The notes: generated from the letters alone by a model not told the origin. Positions 23,136 to 35,029 are shown, counted from the stretch's first letter. The stretch is 64,000 nt of DNA from Microvelia longipes (GCA_018340805.1 JACMZG010001914.1:18722222-18786221); one strand, 5' to 3'. Translations and numbers: made by a program.

Positions 23136-24904
23136 CTGCAGGAAGGAGGTAGATTATCAAGTGTGTTGTTTCACCCCTGTAACTAAAAGATTTAAGAGTA
23201 GTAGATATTGAGCTCTTAGGAGCACCATGTATAATTATAAAAATGATAAGTAAACTATGACTTGGCCTTTAACTTAACGAAAAAGAGTAGACAAATTTAA
23301 ACTTTAATGGGGGTCTTAAAATAAAAGAGACAAGGCAACTCATACCAGGTACCCTGACTTATGAGCATAATTGACTATATTGTGTGACAACATATGTAAC
23401 TATATTTATTAAGACCCCATTTAAAAGTGAAAGAGGTTGTAACTTCTTGTTAAACCAATAATTTCGGCTCTGGCAATCAAATTCTCTGGATTTAATGGCG
23501 TTTGATTTAAAATTATCACCTGTTGATCTTAGGTCCTTTAGGTGCCTATGCTTTACTATATTCAAATATAGTAAAATAACGTAATAGCTACCTTAAACCA
23601 TTCAACAAAATCTCTTCTTGAGGAAACAAAATACACAAAGGAAATAAAAAAAATAAACACGGAGTAACTTAACGAAAGAGTGAAAGGATGTGTGAAAGAA
23701 AAACTCTGGTAAAGGTAAGGGACATAATTACTTATTTCCCCTTTATGTTCCGCTAGGATGGACACATAACAATATTGTTGTAATCAGCTGTTCTTAATTC
23801 TACTTTGACTGCAGGAAATATTGTTCCATCCGTAAAAATAAACAAAAGTAATCAATTAGAGTATTCGTAATTTAACACAATTTAGCCACTAGAATTTTAC
23901 AAGAGAGCTGATTTTGCTGAACACGATAAAAACTTATAAGTCCAGGATTAAGCCTAGGTATTCATAGCTTTCTGTAATTCTATGGCTATTTCAGAAGTTA
24001 GATCCGCTGACTCACAAACGAATATTTTAACTAGAATTCCTAAACAACCAGAGTTAACACGTTACCCAGGCACAGGTTAACCTAAACTCTGGTTATATAG
24101 AAATATAACCGAACTCTGGTTATATAGAAACTCTAGATTCAATTAGACATATGTAAAAGTAAACACATGTAATAAGCTCGCGTTTCCGCTACATCCAGCT
24201 TTCAGTCGAGTGCTGAGGCCAATTTGAGGCAACTGACGTGGTAAAATCATTGCTCTATCGAAGCTGTATAGCCAACCGCTTTAAGTGGGACTTATTACTT
24301 GTTTATAAAGCAATCTAGAGGCTCGTGATTCGTGAACAGCTGTGTTCGTTACTACAAGCGCTTAGTAGCAAAAGCTGTAAGCTCTGTTATCATTACTGTA
24401 AATATTATCTATAAGAGCAGATTATTTTTTCGAGAGGATAGTAGCTGGCGAAATTATCAGCTTGGTGAACTATCTCTTAGCAATCTACCGATTCCCGTTT
24501 AGATATACTAAATAATTAATTTATACTATCTAAGGAGGTACGCAGGGCCCTTTTACATTTTATTTTTAATCTTAGCTATCAAATGAGAAAAGCGAGATTC
24601 TTCTTTAGTTAATCGGAGCTATCTAAAGAAAGCCTCCATGGTCGAGGTCATTAAAGCGATTTGACTTTTGACACCACGAAGACGAAGGTCTAGGCATCCA
24701 GGTGACGCTCTCACTTTATATAATATTACTGCCAACTAAATTATCTAGATATTATGCCATCTAAATTATGCTCAAATAAATTATCGCCAACTTTAGATTA
24801 AATGAGTTAAATGCATATCAGTAGCCACTGCAACCCCAAGGTGGTTCCCACATGGAGTATTCCTAGTCACCAGTGCAAGGCACTGAACAAGTTTTATTCT
24901 CTAG
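23136..24904. other. No gene recognised; less AT-rich patch at 24.2-24.7 kb
   Basis: 24170-24720 is noticeably richer in GC and complex words than the surroundings, but has no frame I can support. A short direct repeat containing AACTCTGGTTATATAGAAA occurs twice near 24085-24135. The frames at 23359-23765 are unassigned and probably chance. Confidence 0.35.
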
Positions 24905-25090
24905 AGTCTAGAACAGCTTCTCTCAACCTTTTTATCTTCGACCCGAATTTGATAGTAACTACTCCGCGACCGAATTTTCATACTTTTTGCGGGTTTAGTA
25001 TTTTGTTAACGTTTGAAATATGACCAAATTAAATAACAAAACAGGTACTTACAGCGATTACTGTATTACTAAGATGGTAAATTACTATTT
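24905..25090 (+). mobile_element. hAT-like terminal fragment
   Basis: CTTCTCTCAACCTTTTTATC near the left edge resembles the common hAT terminus CAGNGGTTCTCAACCTTTTT. The following body, including AACAAAACAGGTACTTACAG and ACTGTATTACTA, is repeated at 63795-64000. The 70-codon frame at 24811-25023 overlaps it and is probably spurious. Confidence 0.5.
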
Positions 25091-25657
25091 GCTAATAACG
25101 TTTAATATAGTTTTCTATAATTAGATATTTCGTAGGAGCATGTGACAAATTATAAACTGGCGTGCGCAGCGAGCCATAAATTTTTTCAGTTTTAGGCCAT
25201 TTTCTCATATTTTGGGGCCTCTTGGGCTTTTCTTGAAGTTGGGTCCTAAAGCCTGACACTAGGAATGAGGGTTTTTACGTATATTTTAATTTAATTTTTA
25301 AGACGGGCAATCACCCTATTTTCCCTTCACCTGAATACAGGTTAGAATAATAAAAATTTATAAGACCACCAAAATACGTTAGTAACATAAATGTACCAAT
25401 ACAGAGCCGTATTTATCTAATGAACAGCGGAAGACTACTGTCAAATACAAGGGAATTCAAAAATATACCTACATATTTAAAAAAAAAATATTTAACACAA
25501 TGTACTTTTAACAATCATTTTCTCGAGTTGATAATCGGTGTTATGAAAAATAAGTGAGCTCTTATCCACCACTTATTTTTTCGTAGCTTTCAGAAGAGAA
25601 TCCCTCATGTCATGTACCAAAATACCAAGCATAAAACTAGATATATTACTTTTTGGT
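25091..25657. other. No gene seen; small hairpin
   Basis: AAAAATAAGTG and its inverted match CACTTATTTTT form a hairpin at about 25541-25580. The rest is plain spacer. Confidence 0.4.
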
Positions 25658-26007
25658 ACAATATAATTGTGCCCGAGACACCTAGGAAATGTAACAAGCA
25701 AAATGCAATGCTACATCTGGGAACTGTTCCATCATTCGACATTCGTCATCATTGATGGCTCGACATAATGTCATGTCCCACTCTGTTTCGTTACGTCTAA
25801 CTCATTAGGGCGCCGACAGAGCCTGAACTCACTCTATGACCTTCAATTAAAAATCCGAAGAATATAAGGTAAAGGTAATGATGGTGGTAATACCACCATC
25901 ATGCTTGCTAAGCGAAACATATATCATTTGATACGACCAAATATAGCAAAATATGAATAATTGACACAAGGTGTCTTTCCTAGGTGTCTCTCGCACAATT
26001 ATATTGT
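25658..26007. mobile_element. Foldback MITE, ~350 bp
   Basis: Terminal inverted repeats of about 30 bp (ACAATATAATTGTGC, GAGACACCTAGGAAA on the left; the same inverted on the right). In the interior, 25878-25902 is a perfect 12-bp-arm palindrome around a single base (ATGATGGTGGTA / TACCACCATCAT). No coding potential. Confidence 0.75.
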
Positions 26008-26824
26008 GTGAATTATATTAACTCTTCCTTATGCATATAGAGACTTGCTACCACTTAACTTATTACTTTACAATCAATCTCGCAAGCGAAAACAAGTCAT
26101 AAACGTATGACTTCTGCGATGTAAAAATATTTTAGTAATAAAACAGTACACAGTTGTCAGTAACTTACAACAATAACCTTGAAGTAAAACCGCCACATAG
26201 TAACTTAACATATAGAGCGGAAAACAATTAGCTTTTTCTCAAAGGTTAGTAACATGTAATACTAAAACTGACACTACATATACACCTCTAATTGAGACAA
26301 GCCACTTATGAATGATTAGTATTTTCTTTTGTCTAATAGTAAAAACATAAATTACTTTTATAAATTTGTCAATTATTTCATAAAGATTGGACCTCACATT
26401 TTTCAGGTAAATCTCTGGTAAATCGCCAATTTTGTAAATCCCTAAAACTTCAGCGAACACGCAGCAAATGCATACATCTACTTAGATCAAAGATATAAAC
26501 TTTAATACATCATGTACATATTATGACATAAATTACACGCACACTAAGTAATGGATTACACAATGGATCACATATTACACACACACACACACGCAAAAAG
26601 CATTAACACTGTATTACACTTAATGTAAATGAGATATTTTTTGTTATACGTATTGTATATGGATAATTGCGTTAGGTATGTAGATTTTATTGTCGATGTA
26701 TGCAAAGTGGATTGTAACAACTGTATCACATATTATACATTACCGCATTCATAACACAATTCGAAGAAAATAATAGGCAGGTAATAGTGTTCTAAAACCC
26801 CTTAAAGGTGAACTGCTTACTAAG
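26008..26824. other. No gene seen; (AC)n tract
   Basis: An (AC)n run lies near 26576-26593. The minus-strand frame at 26239-26460 has no recognisable similarity. Confidence 0.35.
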
Positions 26825-27655
26825 AAAGAGAAAATTGGGTGCGGGTTTACCTCGGAATTTTTCCTCATTACATCAGATTTGCTACACTCATCCTCCTAGT
26901 TTCGGACTCGCTTCGCTCGTCGTCAGAATACACAAGTCGTTAAATTTATACTGTAACACGTCTTCGGACGAATGTATCGGTAAATACATTCGTTTCATTC
27001 CTAGCGGTCACCCATCCAGGCACTGACTGGATCCATAGGAACTTTTATGATCCACAAAAAATCATGGATATACTTGTGGTATTAAAACGAAACTTGGTGT
27101 TATTAATTACGTAAAGGTACACGTAATTTACGTGTTTTATTAAACCTAAACCAAATTTTAACTCAATTAGTTTTTTTATTTTAATAATTTTTTAAAAAGC
27201 GTATACAAGTCATTCAATAATAATTTAACTAGTGCTGAAAATGAGATGGAACTTAGTACATATGTTTGTCTTATAAATTGCTACATGCGTGCCGAATTTC
27301 ACTGATTTCAAGGATGTAATCGGATTGCATCATTTTCCACGTTTTATGATTTTACTACAATTTTGCTGAGTCATTATTGCGGGTTAATGACGTCATTAAA
27401 AAATTCCGACTAGCAAAACTACAGTGGTAGACTGATTTTTGTACAAAGTTCCAACTCTTTAGTGGAAATACACTGAGAGCTACGATGATAACAGACACAC
27501 ACACATACGGAAATATAATTTTGCGATGACCACACAGGAGGCCTTAAAAACGCTTGAAACGGATAATTTCGGTGACACCCCGGTTTCGGATATTTTAGCA
27601 AACACAATACTTTTCCTATATACCTACGGTATAAAAGAGAGAAAGTAATAAGAGG
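26825..27655 (-). repeat. 5S-like dispersed repeat, near-complete copy
   Basis: Read on the minus strand the order is: CCTATATA-type start with GGTATATAGGAAAAGTATTG; CCGAAACCGGGGTGTCACC; a (GT)n patch; GTAGCTCTCAGTGTATTTCC; AATGACGTCATTAACCCGC; GCACGCATGTAGCAAT; TTTTTGTGGATCATAAAAGT; then GTCAGTGCCTGGATGGGTG and ACCGCTAGGAA (the 5S-like core, minus strand of about 27002-27058); GACGAGCGAAGCGAGTCC; GAGGATGAGTGTAGC; and finally AACCCGCACCCAATTTTC. About 830 bp. The GT..CAGT..GGATGGGTGACCGC..GGGAA order matches the intermediate element/C-box part of eukaryotic 5S rRNA. No protein-coding capacity; class uncertain. Confidence 0.8.
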
Positions 27656-28770
27656 CATTCAGCCAATTGGCCGCTCCGCGAGGCTACAACTTTGTTGTCC
27701 AATATCAGTTTGCCATATTACTAGAAGTACATATTGCTACAACATTAACGAATTCCCAAATGTATTAGCCGAAAAACGATATATAGAGAACCGTTGAACT
27801 AAACAGATTTACAGCATAGTCGAAGCCGAGGATGGAAAATTAAAATTTTACAGACGAGGCGAAGCAGAGTCAGGTAAAAAAAATATTTGAAGTCAGTGTA
27901 ACAATTTGCTCAATTTTGCTGCCGTGAGTAGTTAAAATATTTTTTCAATAAAGTGTAGGTGTAATGAAAATACTTTTAAGTCTTCGTAATGAAAAAAGGG
28001 TTTTAGCTAATGTTATTAAAGCTCTAAAGTTACTATTTTACAGTCTACCTCTGAATATTGTATTTCAAAAATAATTATACACATATAAATCATAAAGAAG
28101 AAAATAAAATTATTTCTATATAACTTCATATTGCCTGAGGATTGCTTTAAAACTTCTGATAGAATGTAATAACCTAAGATTACTTAGAAACCAAGCTGTT
28201 AACTTTAAATTACTGAACAAGAATATAAATTAAACAAAGAAATTTTATTGATAAGTATGCATATTTTATAACATCAAATGTATGCGAATTAAATAGTTTA
28301 ACGATACTGTCAAATTTTGAAAGTAACAGATAAGTTTAATAATGTTAGACATACATACTTAAACAGTAGTGATATAAAGCAGGAAAGTTGAGAAGTAAAT
28401 GATACATAAATGTTTTAAAATCAAAACACCTTACTAGAGATATGGAAAGTAAATAAGTTAACTATTTTTAATATTTGGCACCCAATAATAACTTATTACA
28501 CTTTAATATTGAAATAAATGCAGATTTATTAATTAATGATGGATTTATATAATTAGACAGGAAACAATAAATGACAGCAAGGTAGAAAAGTGAATGGTAT
28601 ATACATATTTTGCAAGCTTACGACTGCAACTTACTGTTATTTCATACAGTTAATATTGTAAGTTTAAATATTATAAATAATGTAAAAGTTATCCTAAAAT
28701 AAAAGACTAAACTTTTAAAAATAAAAGTTAAACTTTTCTTGACAAAAGTTTTAAAGGATCTGTGTTCATC
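27656..28770. other. No gene seen
   Basis: AT-rich spacer. A small CG-containing patch (GGCCGCTCCGCGAGGC) lies at 27669-27684. Confidence 0.4.
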
Positions 28771-29069
28771 AATAAAACACCCAAGTCTCTCCACATATCA
28801 ATTCCCTCAATTAGGCCCTATCAATTCGCTCAACTTTCAACCTTTCGATCATTATTAGTCCCGGCGAACGATGTATGAAGGTCATAAGGAGTCACTTTTT
28901 AGTTATGACAAATCGAACTAACAAACTTAAGTCCAATTTGTCATAGCTAACAAGTGACTCCCTGCTACCTTCATACATCGTTCGCTAGCACTGATGATGA
29001 CCGAGTTGAAAGGTTGAAAGCTGGCTCTGTTAATAAATATTATATGTGGAAAGACCTTGGTGCTTTATT
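28771..29069 (+). mobile_element. Foldback element with CTGATGATG-GAAA module
   Basis: The ends are inverted copies (AATAAAACACC, AAGTCTCTCCACATAT on the left). Long inner arms contain GCGAACGATGTATGAAGGT and, on the right, ACCTTCATACATCGTTCGC. The module CTGATGATGACC (28991) ... GGTTGAAAGC (to 29021) lies in the right arm. The TCTCTCCACA end is shared with 18204-18486 and 37141. Confidence 0.75.
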
Positions 29070-29177
29070 AATACTTTATACGTCACTTAAGCTTTTTTTC
29101 CTGATCTGTGTACAATTTATTATTTGAAAAAAATTATCTGTTTTTAACGCATCTTGCAGTAATATTTTAGTATTGCA

Positions 29178-29310
29178 CATCAGTTGACAACGTGGGTACA
29201 TAGTGTTGAGGAACCAATGAGGATTTGTCCGATGTAAAAGTGTGAGTGCGGTTTAACATTCAGGGCTACCGTCATTGGCTACCTCGCATTATTTTCCCAC
29301 GCTGTCAAAT
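29178..29310. mobile_element. Short MITE with TGACAGCGTGGG ends
   Basis: Left TTGACAACGTGGG ... AACCAATGAGG; right TCATTGGCTACC ... TTCCCACGCTGTCAA, an imperfect inverted repeat of more than 30 bp. Further copies are at 36768-36898 and 52370-52510. Confidence 0.75.
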
Positions 29311-31221
29311 GATTATAACCGTGAGTTATACTCTAGTTTATATTTAATTTAAACTGTATTTTATACCATTTTACCAACTGAAAAGGACAGCTGTATGTTT
29401 GACAGCTGTATAGAGTAATTTTAAGAACGTAGACTAATCAAGAATTTATATGTAAGTGATTTTTGTTCCTAGACGTTTCTATGGGACATGATTACTTTCG
29501 ACGCTTTCTCGGATTGAAATAAAACTTTATTAATGCCCTGAACTCTATTTTTTATTAAATACGTGTGACTTCATTGACCCCACAAACATTAAAAAAAAAC
29601 AAATGTTCAAAAAAATTTCACATGCACTACCAATGTATGATTAACAAAAATACGAAGATATGTTTATTATCAGTATTAGTTCTGGTTTTATTGATTGACA
29701 TGTATAACATAATGTAAACAAATCACGTTTTTTGGCTAATAAATTTGAAAATATGCTTATATCGTATGCTTATATCCCACTTATATAAACTAATAATATG
29801 ATGAACTGAGTAGTAATAGGACAACAGCCATAAATGGAGCCGCGAAGCACCGAGGCTGCGGAGAGCCCAACTGAAGGCCCTATTGTTTTAAAGAAAACAG
29901 TGCCTTATAAAATAAAATCAACGCTGCTACTAGCTGGTTAGTAGTTCAGTATAGCATAGCAAGAGTTTTGACCTGTTAGGAGCAATAAACTACATAAGGC
30001 TTAGATTAGCAATAAATTAAATTTCAAAACGCTGTAATACATCAGTTCTAGAGTTAAATTAATAATTAAGGAAGCGGTCTGCAAAGAAACAGTACAAGTG
30101 CTTTAAAATTGACTGATGATCAATTAGAAACTTTTCAATCATTTACAGCAAGACAGGGTTCAACCCTAGGTATTGTTTTTACACTTTAAAATCAAAAAAT
30201 TAAATTAAATTGAATTAAGTAAAACTATAAACTAGTCATAACAAATGACAGTGACGCAAAACCATTAAAACACTGTTGGGACTTCTCTTCCCATTCTAAT
30301 CCTGTGAACCTGTCTGGTTGGAGGGATCATCACATACAAAATATTCCTTTATACTCTTACTTTATGGCAGACAAACGCTTGCCAGTCGTAACCCACAATA
30401 CTTAATAGTTTTGATCATCTCATAAAAAGAGCAGGAGGGCCCACACAATAGAGTTCCTACCTAGCTGATTTTTGAGGGACTGCTCACTGATTAAAATAAA
30501 AATGATAACAATAAAACTAGGAGTGACTTGGATATAAATTTATAGATTTGTACCTCATCTTATAGCTTTGTGAAGCCAGATATGATATACACAACTTTCG
30601 TTCCTTAAAGGTGTGTGAAAAATCCCCCCCCTCATAGGGATTGGTTTACCCCCCCCCAAGTGTTGGCTGGCTACAGGCCTATAAAGACTGCTTTAAATAG
30701 TTAGACTTTTAAACTTGAACAGTTGAAGGATCATTGCAAATACAACATTCATGTGCACTTCCAGCTACATGAGTAATTCAACCTTTAAGATAACAGCGGG
30801 TTCATCCCCTAGCCCCAAATTAAGGGTAGAACCTGCTTGGAGTATTTTTAACATCAAATGTATGCAAATTAACCTGGAGTTTAAACTGACAGCCTAAACG
30901 GGAGTTAAACTCCTAGTTTAAATGAAATTAATATTTGTTACAACTAGGGGATAGACAACTCCGCCCAACGATGCTTATGCGCCACTGACCATATAGCCCT
31001 CCCCCCGTTCCTAAAGCTTCAGTACTAAATACAAGAACAATTTAGCTCCCCTAGGCCATAACGCCCCTGGGCCTAAGCCCATCATGTTCAGTAGGTCCTG
31101 GGGATAAAGACGTAACTTCTTTTAAGAACATTTAATACATGAGCCAAACTCCCACCATAAGTAATAAATAAATAATTGAATAACTCGAAACAAATATCTA
31201 CAATCATCATCGTTGGGATAA
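29311..31221. other. No gene seen; dispersed repeat fragment
   Basis: 29462-29590 is an inverted copy of the 3245/20085 repeat (CTAGACGTTTCTATGGGA). Short C-runs occur at 30626-30632 and 30650-30657. The remainder has no recognisable gene. Confidence 0.4.
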
Positions 31222-31445
31222 AAATAGTGGAAATAATCGAAGAATCAGCTACCTCTGAAGAGCCATCTTCAGAGGGCTCTTCGTGCTCATTGAGACTAGA
31301 AGTTAATCTCTGATATAACTTTATTGGTTGAGAGCTCGAGTGTTGCCCCACCTGCTGATGATGGCGTTATGCCGAAACCGGTCCAGGGATATTTATATGC
31401 AACAGCAAGTATCGACGGTAGCTAATTCTTCGATTTTTTCTTCAA
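31222..31445 (+). mobile_element. Foldback element with CTGATGATG-GAAA module
   Basis: AATCGAAGAATCAGCTACC near the left end is inverted on the right as GGTAGCTAATTCTTCGATTT. The centre has CTGATGAT at 31355, hairpin GGCGTTATGCC, then GAAACCGGTCC. A separate GAAGAGCC/GGCTCTTC hairpin lies at about 31257-31282. A fragment of the right end recurs near 57620-57650. Confidence 0.65.
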
Positions 31446-32299
31446 CCTGCTGTAAATACAACCTCTTTAATAGTGGAAATAAATTAAATTTTCATTATTT
31501 TTCTTACATTCTATTCCACTAAAATTAAACATGTATGGCAACTTTTACCATTATTGGCAAAAGAAAAAGGAATTCGCTTTGAATATGCACATTCTTCATT
31601 TAAGACTTATAGGTGGCTATAAAAATCGATGTGGCTCATTTCAGATTAAATGTACGTTTAACACAACATAAAAAATGTACGTTTAATAACAAAACAAATT
31701 ACCTTCAATAAAAGCCAAAGATATAAAAGTAATTTAATTTTCTTAACAGATCAAATAAGAACTTCACACTTTTTTCAAAAATAACGTTAAAACGGTTATT
31801 TAAAAAACCAATGTTGTTAGAATCTAACAGGTGATTTCACTTAAAACAAACTTCATTATGTTTTAACCATACACACTAATATAATTTTAGTAATCACTGT
31901 CGAAATGTAAAGAAATCACGTAAAAAAAACTAAAAAAAAATACACGTACGGAGTTACACACGCGCTACCGACACCAGAATCGGTTTGAAAGGAAGGCTTT
32001 TGTAAGAACAAGAAAGCTTTGAATGGGGGAACAATTCATAGAAAAGAGAAGTGGGGGAAGATGGCGCCTAGATGTAGTAGTTTGAATATACTTCGCTAGA
32101 CTGCAGCACTCTACAGGACGATTTACGTAATTTTTGCAATAAGCCTACAAAACGTATAAGCGACAACTTAAGATTTTATTTACCAAGCATCACACCAAAA
32201 CGAACTTGAGTGCATAAATAAAGGATATAATATAAAGCTTGAGTAGGCTTTGACCCAAGGAGCTTAAATGTTTATTCAAGATCCTTGCTTTGACTATGT
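31446..32299. other. No gene seen
   Basis: AT-rich spacer. Confidence 0.4.
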
Positions 32300-32410
32300 A
32301 GATGTTATCACTAGAGAGGCAATATCGATTGAACTTGGAAACATAAAAAAGTAACCTGTTCACCCTCGATAATATATTAATAAATAATATAATCAATCAA
32401 ATAAACAGTA
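32300..32410 (+). mobile_element. ~310 bp element fragment, cut by 5S-like repeat
   Basis: ATCACTAGAGAGGCAATATC, AAAAGTAACCTGTTCACCCT and AATAAACAGTAAAAA match the family. The copy stops exactly where the next repeat begins. Confidence 0.6.
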
Positions 32411-32411
32411 A

Positions 32412-32800
32412 AAAATCGTGTATGGGATACCTCGGAACTTTTCCTTAGCCCCATCGGATTCGCTACGCTCATCCTACCAAGGACTCATTTCTCTCGTCCT
32501 CAGACATTAAATACATCCGTCTCATTCTCAGCGGTCACCCATTCACTTTTATGATCCAACTAAAACCAAAGTTTAAACGAAACTTAGCACAGTCTAAGTC
32601 TAACTAAATCGATTTTTTTTTATTTCCTAAAAAACGTTTACATGTCGATAAAAATTGAACTAACGCTGATAGTGAGATGAAACTAGGTACATATATTTAT
32701 CTCATGTATGACTACATGGGTGCCAAATCTCAACCCGATGAAAACATTTTTTTAGGTTTTAAGAATTTTTGCTGAGTCATTAATAAGGGGGAAATGACCC
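32412..32800 (-). repeat. 5S-like dispersed repeat, partial
   Basis: Starts TCGTGTATGGGATACCTCGG and has GGATTCGCTACGCTCATCC. The core is reduced to CAGCGGTCACCCATTCA joined to CTTTTATGATCCAAC. It continues to the TTGCTGAGTCATTAATAAGG block. Confidence 0.65.
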
Positions 32801-32819
32801 TATAATAGTTATTTGTGTA

Positions 32820-33000
32820 ACTAGGCAGGAAAATGGAATATTACTGACTAGTATCGAAGTTAGCCCCCGAGCCGAAGGCGAGAATGTGCCATCTTAATTT
32901 CCTGCTGAGGCAGGTAATATATAATTTGACTGACGAGACAAAGCCAAGGAAGGCAAATATACGAGTCAGTAATGTTTCCTTTCCTGCCTTGTTCCACACA
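32820..33000. repeat. GGCAGG motif cluster beside recombinase relic
   Basis: GGCAGGAAA, CCTGCTGAGGCAGG and TTTCCTGCC occur here. The related perfect 14-bp palindrome CCTGCCTAGGCAGG lies on the other side of the relic at 33671-33684, with similar CAGTAATG words nearby. These could be remnants of the element's flanks. Confidence 0.35.
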
Positions 33001-33077
33001 ATATTTTATCTGCGAACAGTAATAAATCAAAACTAGCATTGTTGAAAAAATTATTACGTTTGAAAAAAATTATAATG

Positions 33078-33373
33078 TTTAAATTTACATTTTCTTTGGC
33101 TGATATTACAGATCTTATCATCGAGAAAGTTGACCACAGGGTAGCGCTCGATTTTGTGTTTGACAGTTCTTTTAAATACGCTAACACAATGTTTTTACTT
33201 ACATTCTTTACTTTTTCCTCTGAGCACCATTCTTTGAACACTTCATATGCTTTGACATACCTACTTCCTGATTGTCCAGGTAGTAGGCTCTCTTTGGCAT
33301 TTGTAGCTATTTCCAAAACATCCGGCGGGGTATGTTCGAAAAGTTCGGCTATATCTTCGACGATATTCATCAC
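33078..33373 (-). pseudogene. Crypton-type tyrosine recombinase, N-terminal relic
   Basis: The minus-strand frame from Met at 33373 encodes about 97 residues resembling the N-terminal core-binding (SAM-like) domain of the tyrosine recombinases carried by arthropod Crypton-like elements. Key stretches are ESLLPGQSGSRYVKAYEVF, KEWCSEEK, LAYLKEL and SATLWSTFSMIRSVI. In the family this domain is followed by a catalytic domain with the R..H-x-x-R..Y residues. Here the frame runs on into unrelated sequence after about residue 100 and stops at 32966 without any catalytic motif. The copy is therefore truncated and cannot be active. A domesticated stand-alone domain is possible but unsupported. Confidence 0.7.
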
Positions 33374-33375
33374 AA

Positions 33376-34467
33376 AACGCTATAGAATAAACTAACTTTT
33401 AAATTGTATTAAATACGGGTTCGTATGATAAAAGTAGTGAATGACTCGACAAAAAACCCTAAACAAAGTGTTGCCTTTAATATAATCAATAAAATTTATT
33501 TCTAATTAAAGATTTACATTACAAATTGTTTTATTTTAATTAGTTAAATAATGTAATTATTCATTATATAAATTCAATCGGCTTTTTATTATTAACTAAT
33601 CATGTTTACAAAAATTATCTATTAACTTTCTTTACCAGCATAGGCAGGAGCGGCTGGGAAATGCTACTTTCCTGCCTAGGCAGGTAAAGTGCAGTCATTC
33701 ATGACTAATTACCAGCCGATCTGGGAAATACTACTTTCTCACCTATAATCAGTTCAGTAATGCTTGTTTTTTCAACCGTGAGCAGATAAAAATATTTCCG
33801 GATAACACAACTAGCCTTAAAGACTGTTTTTGTGCCAAGTCACAACTTACAAGCATGTGCTGGGGCTACGATGATAACAGACAACACTTTAAACTGATCC
33901 ATGTGCCAATGTTACATCCTGTTAAGACGAGTATTCTACAATTAGAATTAAATACTTCCACCCCAATGGGGTGGGTCCCTCCATTTGTTGATGTTACGTA
34001 GTGTTAAGACAATCACATATTGAGACATCATTAAGCCATGACATGATTATGACCATTGAGGATATCTAGTTTTGATCTACGTAGAATCCTCCCACAAAAA
34101 GTGTCGAGACTACGTGGGGAACCACGACTATTGATTAATTAAAACCTTAAAACAAACTCAGAGAAAGAAATCTCTCTGTCTGCAGGTTTAGTAAAGAAGA
34201 ACAAAACTGATAATTTATTTAATAAATATTATACATTAAAAACAAGTAAATACAGAATATTGTACAATAAAAAAGGAAAAAATTGGGGGATATCCAGAAA
34301 ACTTGTGAGGTTGAGCTTCAGCTATTTCAGAAGAAGAGTTTCTCATGATGTTACCAATACAATAATTAAATATACATATATATTATCAAGTTATAGAACA
34401 TATCATGAAATATAGCAGAACTTTCTGAATTATCATTAATAAAAAAAAATTGTTTAATATAATAAAA
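33376..34467. other. No gene; small palindromes and repeat scraps
   Basis: A perfect palindrome CCTGCCTAGGCAGG is at 33671-33684. An 8-bp-arm palindrome (CCACCCCA A TGGGGTGG) is at 33958-33974. A 5S-like-family scrap (GGGGCTACGATGATAACAGA) lies near 33860-33885. Confidence 0.5.
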
Positions 34468-34850
34468 AAAATTGGGTACGGGGTACCCCGGAAATTTTCC
34501 TCACCACATTAGATTCACTACAAGCATCCTCACTACTGTAGAGTTGCTTCACTTGTCCTCAGATATTAATAAATCTGTTTCCTTCCCAGTGGTCACCTAA
34601 TCAGGCACTGACCACGCTCGCTGCTGCTTAACTTTTATGATCAAACAAAAACCATAGATATACTTGTTGTATTTAAACGAAAGTTAGTACACACACACAC
34701 ACACAAAGACAGACAACTTTGTGAAAACTACTCAGATGGTCTTAAAACACCTGAATCAGATAATTCCGGTGTCATCCCGGATTCGGCTTTGTTTTTGCAA
34801 ACAATAATTTTCCTATATACCTATGGTATAAATGAGGAAAAGTAAAAATT
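34468..34850 (-). repeat. 5S-like dispersed repeat, short copy
   Basis: AATTGGGTACGGGGTACCCC marks one end and TTTTCCTATATACCTATGG the other. The core at about 34590-34650 is well kept (minus strand: AGTTAAGCAGCAGCGAGCG, TGGTCAGTGCCTGA). The central 400 bp of the full-length form are missing. Confidence 0.75.
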
Positions 34851-35023
34851 GTTCAGAAAAGTGGCTTAACAAGCAAATAAAAGGTAAAAAATATGAACAC
34901 TTCATGCATGACCGTAATGGCTGTATTGCCAAAAAACAATGGTCTATTATCATGACACTGTATTTTATGTCATATGTATTAATTAAAATCAAAATAAAGT
35001 AAAAATAGTTGAAAAATGTCCAT

Positions 35024-35029
35024 TTTATT
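35024..35029 (-). terminator. SEH1 polyadenylation signal candidate
   Basis: AATAAA on the minus strand, about 80 nt after the SEH1 stop codon, which is a normal distance for a short 3' UTR. Confidence 0.5.

Noticed and set aside
33039..33395. 118-codon plus-strand gene
   Set aside because: It is the antisense shadow of the Crypton recombinase relic.
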